Positions 33,401-44,455 of a stretch of DNA of 64,000 nt are shown here, in pieces. The DNA is from Rhynchonema sp. JSB1_4 (Eukaryota > Nematoda > Chromadorea > Monhysterida > Xyalidae): contig JASAMV010001038.1 of the NCBI GenBank assembly GCA_030248065.1, forward strand, positions 62,001 through 126,000, in the 5' to 3' direction. Both the position numbers and the translations under genes were made by a program. Every line of letters starts with the position of its first letter. Within the stretch, counting starts at the first letter, position 1. Under the pieces are notes generated by a model, which did no database searches, was not told the origin of the DNA, and saw only the letters and a program-made list of their open reading frames with translations.

Positions 33401-36400
33401 TAAAGGGGGTGGAACAGAACTAAATGTACTTGTGTGTCTTGTCCATGACCTGACAATATGCGATGTCAAAAGTGGGCGGAGTCTCAGGCAGACCAAGATA
33501 AACAGAAAAGCAGGTGCAAAGCGGGATAGCGGAGGTGGGGGCTGGGATTTTCGCGCATTTTAGGATTTGGATTGGGGCGCGAGCGAAAGAACTGAGACAA
33601 AAAAATATATGTGCCGACTAACAAGCATTCGTTAAACATTTTTGAACAGCATAATAAAACAAATTGTTAAAAAAAACAGACTAACTCTAACAAAACTCTG
33701 CCAATTTTTTGTGTCTCAATTCCACGCAAATCCGTTTTCAAGCAGGTTTTTGCACATCCCAATAAACATGAATTAACAAATGGAAGCCAATTAGTCCGGG
33801 GTGGAATAAATTAACACCACCGTTACACAACACGTACACAAGCAAAATAATGAGCTAACATCACACAATACACAATACAACAATACAAGAGAAGCTGTAA
33901 GCTGAGTACACAATAACAATGGATATGGCTTGCATTGCGCGTGGGGTCAGCATGTAAGTGACAGGTTCAGGGCTCTAGAGGGGGTACAGCCAGTATACAA
34001 ATTTCCACAGGTGCTTGACAGATTTACAGGCTATTGATGACACGTAGTGAAGCGTTATGTCTGGATGGACGGATATAATTACACAATCGCTTTAATGGCT
34101 TGACATTCACATTTTTGGTGAAGATCAGGGCAATGGCTCAAGTCAAGTCATATAGGATGCGAACGTGATTAGACAGAAACCAAAAGATTATCGCTTTCGC
34201 ATAGGATTTACGTAATCGATGCTGATTCTTAAAATCTTTAAACGTTTTGGGTCACTAAGAATCGGAGGATTGATCGAGCTGTATCTATTACAAAACACAC
34301 ACACCTGCGCTTATGTGGACACTTTTATAGTTCGCATTTGAACATTGGTCACAGTAAGCCGTGAAAGACCAACTTAGTGCGCGAGCCCCAAACTGCAAAA
34401 ATCGTCTAAATGGCGTTCCAGTAGCTTAACGCCAATTTATATAACTAAATCTGGGTCATGATTTGTGACCTGGAGTCAAGCGAGGGATCATGTTACAAAA
34501 TTCACAACAGTGCAGTCCACCTTTAAAGCGTTTTACCGCAAAGCTAGCCAGCCTAATTGACCAATTGACTCCACTAATTAGTCAACAAGCACACACGGAA
34601 ATCTTTAAAGGACTACCGCCACATCTATAACGCTGTGATGGCATGCAATATGAAGCCGGTTGCTGGTGCGCTGCAATGCATATTGAATTACAATGTCACC
34701 TAGATTTAGAGCCGACAGAAGCGACTATTTATTGTTTTTGATATCCGAGAGGGCCCTTGAGAATTTCAAGCGACCCGCACTTGAGTCTAACACGTGCGGG
34801 GGAGGGAATGAGCGGCCTTGGGCCTTTGTTTTCCCTTTTGATGTACCCTGATTTACGCAACCAAAAAAGGACAAGCAAAGGATTCATAATTGGTCAGGTC
34901 TCATTACATGATGTTACAATGAGCTTTGTTGTCATTCCGCCAGCAAAATGATGTGTAATTTCAGTGTAACAGTCTGTAAATGATCTATGAAAATGTCACC
35001 ATTTAGTGGATTTCTCTTGTCTAAAATCAAGGAAATTGCACTATAATTTGATCGTATACGCTACAAAAGTTACTGAAAATTACTATTCGTTATTTGACAT
35101 GCAAAAGTTACAGTCCAACTATAAAACGATGACAAATGCCATCATTTAAGCCAATTATGCAGTAAAATTTTCAGCCACGGGGAGATACATGCGTAGTGTT
35201 TCACCGCGTGTATAATGACAATCATTTCATTTTTAACTGGACCAGAGAGCTGTGCTTTGATTTCACCATTCATTTTCCGTGAAACAATTTCGGTTTGCAT
35301 CCATGTTTGTTGACTTTTGAAATTGCAGATTGTCCTAGAAAAGTCGGTGTCCAAAATTGAAATTTAATCCTCCTGAATTCAAATTTCACACCAAAATGCC
35401 CAGCAGACTAAACTGAAAATTCCTAAACAAATAAAATAGTAAAAATGCACCATAAACATTGCCTGGTGTTCTGTTTGTCTGGTTACTATACAATTGAGCA
35501 GTTCTTATTTGTTTATAATCTCGTCTGAGAAGGGCCACACGTATACTATGTATAAGTACAAAAGTTTGAGCATCAGATCAGACAAAGTATTTGGGACACA
35601 CCCCAATTGCAGCTTTGTTTACACACTGGTCAAACCAGGAGGCTGGGTGCCAAAAGTTAGCCACACAACATCCAACATAACCTGCCATGTACACACAGTG
35701 GGCATCAGTGGGATGTGTGCATCTGTCCACACGGATCACCAAAGTGACAGCTGGTGCCAGGAACTTTGGGCTACTTCGGTTGCACAGTGGGTCACTGACG
35801 TTCTGACACCTATGGGACACGAACATATGTACATATGCTTGTTTCGGCACTATGCTACACTTTAAGTGGACACACAGGTACTGTATGTGTCTCACAGATC
35901 AGACAAGCATCCACACTATTACTACAAACATTAACGGGTTGGTTGGTACGTATGCTGTTATGCATATATGCGTAGCTGGACAAAATCTGACTCACTGACC
36001 CTGAAGGCTGAAGGGTGTACACCTAACCCAAAACTGCCAGATATTGATAGAAGCGCGCCATATGTCACGGAAAGCCAAAAGTAATCTGATATTATGTTCT
36101 TTGAACGCAATAATAAATGATTTAGTGACTTTAAGTGTGACACTTATGGTGGCACTTCCCCTTTAACGCAGACGCAAGTCAACCACCCGCTGAGCGTTTT
36201 GTGGTGCACAGATGCGCCATCATGATAAGGAAAGTCACAGCGCTTTGACTAAATAATAATTTGTATAAAAATATTGTTGCACAAGGTTATGTGAGTTTTG
36301 TTTGTATATTTGTTGTTCGTTGTGTATAGTTTTGGAGATCAGATTATAACTGAACGAACACACAAACACGGTGTACATAACCTTGCGAAATAATATTCGG

Positions 36401-39400
36401 CTGACTATTCATCACTCACAGGGATGCGCGCTGCGGGCTTACCGTAATCCAAATGTAACGTGCTTCGAACAAAACGTTTGAAATTGTACCCTATAAGGAC
36501 AGCGTAAAGTGCAACAAAATATTGAGCGGTTTACAAGATTAGTAAAATGACTTGTATAGGTACGTTTTCACCACTATAATAAAAACAAAATCTAGCAGAA
36601 CTCAGCTTAACCGATTTGCAAAAAAGTAAGAACGAAACAAAGCAAAGCGATCACAAAACAAAGGTCGAAAACGTAAATAGTCCGCGCGGAACACCACAAA
36701 AGCCGGGAACATCAGAGAGAACAGAGAGATTAGGATCAGTTGCAAGATAAGAACACCAGCAAGGTTAAACAGTCACGGTGACAAAATGGCTTTTGTCCAT
36801 TTGTCACGTTGTAATATCTAAGCATTGCACAAACGCACCATGGGTTACAGTTGAACGTGACTTTCGGCACGGTTATAAAGAAATTCTATTATAATGCTAG
36901 AAAATAAATTGGCACCAACAAGATCATCTCATGTTTTGCTAGAATCGAACTATTCTATCACCAATGAAGAGAGTCCACTGCAATAAAGCAGCAAAACGTT
37001 CCGATGATCAAAGGGAGACATTTATAAATATACCTGTCGTTGTAGAGGTGTAATTTGTCGGTAGATAGGATATCTTAAAGAAAAGCAGTCAACACTTTAG
37101 ATAAAATAAAGTTAAGGCTCTATCCCTACAGAGCTTGGGTTACGGTATCAGGAGAATAGTGACTCATTACTTTAACGACCCGCAGATAATCCGAATCGGT
37201 CAGTCAAACAATGAGTAAGGTGTTAGGAATGTTGCATGTGATATTGCTGGATGATGTTGGGTACCTCAAGTTGAAGGGCTCCCATTTAAAAGACAAGTCG
37301 TAACCCCAAGAAAGCCAAAATGCGGAAAATGTAACAAGCGCAAAACAATTCCGCGTTGATGAAATTTGAGTCCATTGCTGGTGAAAAAGCACAAAAATTA
37401 TCTAAAAACGGAATTGTCGACCTTTTTGCAAACTAGACTTCAATATAAAGTCAAATTTCATCGTTTTGAAACTTAAGGCGGTTTCTTTACGCACATTTTT
37501 GGAGCGGCGTGAACCCCTTTGTGGTTCGGGTTACAAAACTAAAGTTATGCCCGTACAAGGTCCGGTTATAATCAGAGGTGACGGGAGGGCGACAGCTGTT
37601 TCCATGAAATTCTGGTCAGATAAATGGGTCTATTTTCATATTGTCACGAATACCTACCGTAATCCGGTCACAGAACACTGGTTTCAAAAAAATGAATAAT
37701 AGTGACATAAAATGACACCAAACGCACTAACGGCGAAGGTATATCCACTTTCACTAATATAATACGATTTGCACCTCTCCAAGCACTGAAACGGAGCAAA
37801 TCTCAAAGAGTAAATATAACACATCAGTAGTGACCCAGAAAGATATGACTCATCCGCGCACATAAAAACATACTATTGTCGACCCTACTATACTAATAAT
37901 TTTGGACACCCAGTCAGAATGCGCCCAGAAAATTGGCATGTATGAATTTCAAACGCGCAAAGTGGACTATTTGCAACAAGTTGGATGACAACAAATTGGT
38001 GCAAGAGTGACCATTGAAATCATATAATAATTTATGATGAGAGGAAGGAACAAAGGTTTGAAGGCAGGTGGATATAACCTTTTCAAAAATGTGTCAATAT
38101 TCAATCTATTGTTTAAAAGATTTGCACCCATATTTTCTCTTTCATTTAGTTCAGTATCAGCAGCTGGTGTTATCACTTTTCAACAGCTTTCGCTTGTTAT
38201 AGAAAACCGTGCATCTCTCTTTTCTGACAACCACTGATAAACCATGCAATTGTGTTTTTATGACAATAAAAAGTGACACGAAAATGGACAAGCGTGCGAA
38301 AAAAATGACATAAAAATGGACAAAAGGAGCGAGAAATTCAGCACGTCAGTCAGATATGGCCATTTATCTCTATTATGAAAGAATCAAAATGTCATAAAAA
38401 TGATCCCGTTTGACAAAACATATTTAAATGAAAAACGCTTTTTTGAGTGACGTTTATGCCCAATGTGCTTTTTGGCTCAAGCCGAGATGAAATTGTGAGC
38501 GGTAAGAATTAGAACAGAAAATATGGTTAAAAACAATTGGTTAATTGGTCAAAAATGCAAATGATGAGCAAGAAAGGGAAGCGTTAAATTGAAACAATAA
38601 AGTGATAACGCAATTCTACTCACCGTTTCTTCATACAGGTCCATCGCAAGTTTGTCGATAATTTTCTGGCCACTCGACAAAAAAAGATAATGTTTTCTCG
38701 TAAATCGTGGGCAGAGCAGGCACAGATTTTTGCTTCGGGAAGGAGTGAACCTGAAAGAACTGGCTTTGGTATACGCATGTAATTTACTGAGCTGCTTCCG
38801 ACAGCCAGAAGCAAATCGGTTAATGCGAGCCAAACGAATGATTTGAAGAAGCCATACATTTTCAGGCTGCGAAAGATTTTCAAAAGTGAAAAAACCTGGC
38901 TTCATATAAAGATATGTACCGCAAAATGAGAGGACGAGCAAATGTGGGCGGAGTCCAACGCCAGGGCAACCAATGGCGGTTCACTTTCGACTTTGGATGC
39001 AAAGTCTGCCAACACATTGTGTTCCGTGAAACATCACTGGCTTGTTCAAGGTGTAAAAATTCACGTGAGCTCGAAAAAGATAGCTTTCACAAGAATAAAG
39101 CAGAAGCTCATGAAGCACTCATCTCCGTTTTGCAGGGTGACCTCCTGTGAAACTTTGAACGAAAATTGCCTTCTTTTATATCGGAACAACACCACTCAAG
39201 ATAAACAATCATTATTGCAAATATTGAAATAGAAAATACAACTTGAACTTTAATTCATGCATGTATAATGGCGCACGCCGTATTATTTTACATTTGGTCA
39301 GATACAAAACATCATAATAACAGAATTATGCGCGCGAAAGGTTATTTATTCGGCGATTATCCTTGTAGTGAACAGGCGAAAAGTTGATTTTATATGATTT

Positions 39401-41947
39401 CGGTTTGATTGTAGGTGTAGACGCAATTCATGTTCTTTTGAAAGCAGGGGAAAAATTAGAACATGAATTCATAACTGAACCAGAGAACTCTTTTGTGACC
39501 GAATGAAACACGATAAAAACTGTCACTAATAGGACCGAGATGTCTTCAAGGTCATAAACGTTCTTTTCTTCTCAAAATCGACCCTTAATTCGGGTGCCTG
39601 ATATGGGGTGACATGTAAACAATTGCGCACGTGCAGCAACCGTTTTTAAACAACTGCGGCAATCACTGTTTCTCGGTACACCTGATGCAACTGCAACAAA
39701 TACCTACAGTACATCGTGAACAAATCTAAATGATGCCCAATAACCACAAGCACGGTATTAAACGAGATTTGTCTCGCTCATTAGGATAAGGATAACACAC
39801 GTCTTGTTCAGAAATGAATTTTCTGTTCAAGAAGGTCAAACACGATCTGAAATCTTTTCAAGTGGTGGTGCGCATTTACACGGAGATGCTATAATCTCAT
39901 TTGTCTTGCCTATTTGGCTCAGAGAGTCGCAAATTAACGATATTTTTATTTTCTATTATGTAAAGTCAGTGAAGCATGACAATGTGCACTGAAAAGGTTA
40001 CACTTTTTCGGAACCAATGAAACCTTTTGTGGTGTTTTTTTTTCGAAAAGGTACTATGTACGGTTTTTCATGAGAAAGGCAATTGACCTTGACGGGTTGA
40101 ACGGTTATCTAAGCAATCGAATGATCTTGAAATGGCTCATCAATGCAAAATAAGGAGGCTTCTTTAAAAACACACATGCAATGCAACACATTAAAACGAT
40201 GGCTTTAATGGTCAGAGCGCTATAGGTGACAAGCTTAACAAAGATCAAAGAAGCGCTTTAATCCTGAATCAAGGTCACACATCATGCTTCACTCCCTTTC
40301 AACCAGCTAAACAAGCCGCTAAACGACTTAAGAAATAATCAGTAGTTAAAATGATGTGATTTATGCATGCAACCTTTCAATCGAGTTAGAGCTTGCAGCT
40401 TGAACTGTAAAAATGTCACGAGTACTAAACCCCCTTTAGCGAGACCCTCTTGCAACTCATATAGTGAACGATAGTTTGGTCATGCCGTTAGGTGCTGGTC
40501 TGATACGGCACTCGATACATAAAAGCGAACAGTCTTCGCAGTGAGCAGAAATGACACAGGCCCGTCACCACCATAAAGGGGGTAGACTGTATTAGGACGA
40601 CTCCAGGTTCTTGCGAGTATTGGCGCTCTTCAAATAGCATTTAGGAGCAGTGCTTCGCACACTTTTCAGTATCGTCAAGCTAAGCGGTTCTGTAGATTAT
40701 TTTATTTTGCGTGACAAACGAAAAATAATCAAACATACGTTACATTGAAATGAATGTGCGATACATTTCAATTTCGATATTGCTCCCTTGTGGCGCACGC
40801 GCCCTTTTGATATGCAAATTAGAAATTTGTTGCAAACCAAGAGAGCAGTAAAGCAACAGTGTGTTAAACGAACCAAGGCTAAATACGACTTAATGGTCAA
40901 ACTCGTAAAAATAGAACGGTTTTCAAAATAGTTTCTTGGCCTTATTTTTCTTTGTGTTCGATAGAAGAAATTAGCATATTTGTTGCAAAATTGTTGCAAA
41001 AATACTGCGAATCCGTACAAATAAATCAAGGTCGACTAACAATCACAAAAACTGAGCCATCCCAAGGGAATGAGGGAAAATAAATTGAGTATTGGGAGGA
41101 TATTTCAGAAAAGATCATTTTTAATTATCGAGCCAAAAAGCGCAACAGGGCAGCGCGTTAGAAGGCAACACGGTCAATTAACCGGTTGACTTCATTTACA
41201 ACCGTAATTTTATTCATGCAAAGCTCTTGTTTGCAGGCGGTCACCTTTGAAGCCTGAGCCTTCATAAGTCAAGAGGTTTGAGAGGTACGAGACGCGTGTC
41301 ACACGCGGTCTTTTGTTTTTGTGGGGATTAGCAAAACTGTATAGGTACATGAAACAAGGGGATACGGCTGTCATATTTGGTTATTGTGTACACAGACACT
41401 TGTTGATGATGTGCGTATTTGTGCAGTTAATCTTTGCCATGCTTTGGTGCGCCATCTCTTGTTTGAAATTCGACCGCACCATTCACAACGCGTGCTTAGT
41501 ACCAACAGAAGATGCGGGGATTACGGTGGCACACTTTTGCGACTGTGGTGCTCTTCCAACACTGCACTTCAGTACATACAGTATGTGTCATCAACGCCTT
41601 ACCAATATATTTCTTGGAGTAATTTGGTGCAGCCTACATGTTGTTTTTCACGTACAGTATATATGGATGTGTACGAACGAGTGTAGGAGCGTCTTTACAC
41701 GGCAAATATTGACACTTTCTGGTAATTCACAGTAACCGAGTACAGTTCCGGTTGCAGACAGGCAGCTTGGTTTGAACACCTGTGAAAATAAAGCAATTGT
41801 TGATTGAACTTATGTAAATAATGCCAGGTACTCATTGATAGAAAGTTAGGCTCATGGCCTTAAATTTCATCCATTGGCCCGTGGTTCGATAATCAATGAG
41901 TGCTAGGGGCGTACATATCAAAAGCAAGGATAAGGCTGTGGTAATAA
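30440..41947. other. 11.5 kb gene desert
   Basis: AT-rich DNA in which I could not assemble any exon chain on either strand; frames up to 130 codons have no splice context or recognisable motif. It contains a short (AGAC)n run near 30987, repeated TACCGTAATCC words (32657, 36449, 37655) and ACATACTGTATGT-like palindromes. Confidence 0.4.
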
Positions 41948-42091
41948 TTAAGGCCTAACTATACTTCGTTCTCTCAGAGAACAAAGAACAAATTCTCGCG
42001 CGCTGATTGGTCCACGTATGTTCAACAGCCAATCAGCGCGCGAGAATTTGTTCTTTGTTCTCTGAGAGAACGAAGTATAGTTAGGCCTTAA
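41948..42091. mobile_element. 144-bp near-perfect hairpin MITE with TTAA ends, copy 1
   Basis: Begins TTAAGGCCTAACTATACTTC and ends GAAGTATAGTTAGGCCTTAA; the arms are about 60 bp, almost perfect, with TTCTTTGTTCTCTGAGAGAA inside. TTAA on both sides could be the target duplication (piggyBac-like). The small loop holds ATGTTCAACAGCC. Confidence 0.9.
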
Positions 42092-42628
42092 TAACGCAGG
42101 TCCAGATGATTGCCTCTGTTGCATCAGATCAGATCAGATCACATCACGTGATGCATGTGACCACCAAGTCACATCCGATCTCATTGCTGTGACCGCCGAG
42201 TCCGACCGTCCCATCCGATCACCAACTTTGATATCGACCGTGTGGTCTTTCAACAGTCAGCCAGATTGTTTTGCAAATCCATGCGTTGTTATGGGTAACG
42301 CCAGATCATTATCTGACATCTGCCCTTCTTGTTCAGGTGTTGGCATTTCCAAATTGGGCCTGTCCGTGTTCCATAAGGTTTTGAGAAATTCACGTCACGT
42401 ATGCATGGAGTAACACTGCGCACCATGAAGTACACCTTCGTGCTGCCCTGGAGATTCACACGTTTTGTGTGTTAGACAACAAACCAACAAACGTAAAACG
42501 AGGCCGAACGAGCAGGGTGGAAGTTGGTTCATTGCGCACAGAAAAGCTTGAGGCACACGGCATGGTTTCGTTTAGAAAAGATGCGATGTCCAACTGTGAT
42601 CAGAAAACGGCCAACAATCACATGACAG

Positions 42629-42992
42629 TATAGTCCAGCCACGTGCTCATGAGACGACTCTTTTTAAAGCTTGCTTGGCCAGATTCAAAAATGCGCCGGT
42701 TGCACGGGTTTTCGCAAATAAAAGAAAGAGATTGGGCTGAGAGACATGATGACAAGTTCCAGTTGGCTGACCTCAACTTGTTGCGTGCTTACGCGAACAG
42801 CAACGTCGTTCAACACACAGTTTTGGGAGTCAAAAGGGAATTTACGCACAGAGGTGGAGAGCGTGTTTTCAAAAATACATGCATTTCTCTTTCTTTCATT
42901 TCCGAAATACTGTACGTAGAACCGGAACATTATTGGATCCGTTCAAGTCAACTTTAAAATAAGTCGTCTCATGAGCTCGTGGCTGGACTATA
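42629..42992. mobile_element. MITE with TATAGTCCAGCCAC ends, copy 1
   Basis: Left TATAGTCCAGCCACGTGCTC .. ATGAGACGACT, right AGTCGTCTCATGAGCTCGTG .. GGCTGGACTATA. It is 364 bp, with an internal open frame shared with the second copy (reading LADLNLLRAYANS). TA or TATA is the likely target. Confidence 0.8.
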
Positions 42993-43111
42993 CTTGCACT
43001 GCACCACACCAACTGCGGTCAGCAATAAGGTCTTTACAAGTCGGGTCGGACTATGTCCATTACATTCTCATTCATTCAGCCATTCTGCGACCGGCTCGCG
43101 CCCAGACAGTT

Positions 43112-43260
43112 TTAAGGCCTAACTATACTTCGTTCTCTCAGAGAACAAAGAACAAATTCTCTTGCACTGATTGGCTGTTGAACATATTCTACGCGGACCA
43201 ATCAGCGCGCGAGAATTTGTTCTTTGTTCTCTGGGAGAACGAAGTATAGTTAGGCCTTTA
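43112..43260. mobile_element. TTAA hairpin MITE, copy 2 (opposite orientation)
   Basis: Same arms as 41948-42091; right end is ..GGCCTTTA. The loop is the reverse complement of copy 1 (GCTGTTGAACAT here), so the two copies lie in opposite orientations 1.0 kb apart with a different MITE between them. Confidence 0.9.
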
Positions 43261-44455
43261 CAGTGCGAGAGCAGCGTGTCATAGCAACTGCAAGTGTATA
43301 CGTCGATGGCTGTGATTGAATTGTCATCAGAGTAGCTGATAGTCACCAAGCGTTGTTTTCACGAGTTGGGAGTGTAATTGTAGGGCTTTGTGCGCTCCTT
43401 GTTTTTTATGTGCGCTAACAACATCCATTCTAATACCAAAAACACCTCGAAAAATGAGGCAACACCAAAAACAACATTTGATATTACAATATTTCACGAG
43501 AATATCACGTATGCAGTGCGTACCGAAGAAGTTCGATTCAGCCCCTGAGACAAAAGTTTAGACATTTCAAATCACGAAACCATACAAAGTGGAGGCTTTC
43601 ATCAGAATCTTGTAGCGGAATGAAAGAATAGTGCTTTTCGGACCTGCAAATGCGCGTTTTTATGCTTCTTCTCAGCACAAAAACCATTGTTATGATGTTC
43701 ACATTCGGCTATTTGCACCACTGCTTACACACAAATCCTTTCATCACAAAATCATCTGTCTGTATTTGACAAAAACGTGTGGCAAAGCGATGAGTCGATC
43801 TGCTGAAAAATTTTAATCAGAAGTAAGCCTCGGGAAAAAACCTCACAAAACAGCCTTCATTCGTAGTTTATTCGATGGAGGGGAGGTTGGGGCTAAATCA
43901 AAACTTCTCCAGCACATTGGGTCGCACATTTCACAAACTACCGCAGGCTAGATCAACAACTTGCAGCAAGCAAAAAGAGATAAGGTCCGCCTTCAATGGC
44001 CCGAAATGTTGATATGGTCCACATGATTACCGACGGGTATCAAACGTGATGATCGGATCAGTTACGCTGGTCGAAATTCTGGCATTGGTCTCTTTGTCGT
44101 TGATGAACACACTCACGTCTGTATACATACGGTAACAAAGGCAAATCTGAGATCCGTTCACCGAATTTGACGCCGACTAACATATGAACCTGAGTTTTCC
44201 ACATGAACCCCCCCGTGGGGTATGTTCGGAAACATAGGGGAAACATTTTGGTGTTGTTGAACTCATCGCCAATATTGTCGAATGTTATCGCAATCCCTTC
44301 AAGTGATTTTTAAATAGCGTGTTTGAAAATCAATGCTTTTTTGTCAAATTTAGGAACACCCTAAGTTGAGGCGGAGACGTTTCCGAATAGAATCCTCGGG
44401 CGGCTGTTCGTGGGGCTCTACGTGAGAAACTCAGGGAATAAAAATGCACTGTTGA
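43261..44455. other. No gene seen; 3' flank of the HtrL-like gene
   Basis: AT-rich, no splice-consistent exon. Presumably holds the 3' UTR of the HtrL-like gene at its right end. Confidence 0.4.

Noticed and set aside
41313..41735. 140-codon plus-strand ORF with hydrophobic stretches
   Set aside because: Codon use unlike the confirmed exons, and a second overlapping open frame of similar length; no family features.
42643..42957. Frame shared by the two TATAGTCC MITEs (LADLNLLRAYANS)
   Set aside because: Present in both copies but disrupted differently, short, and without transposase motifs; treated as part of the MITE.
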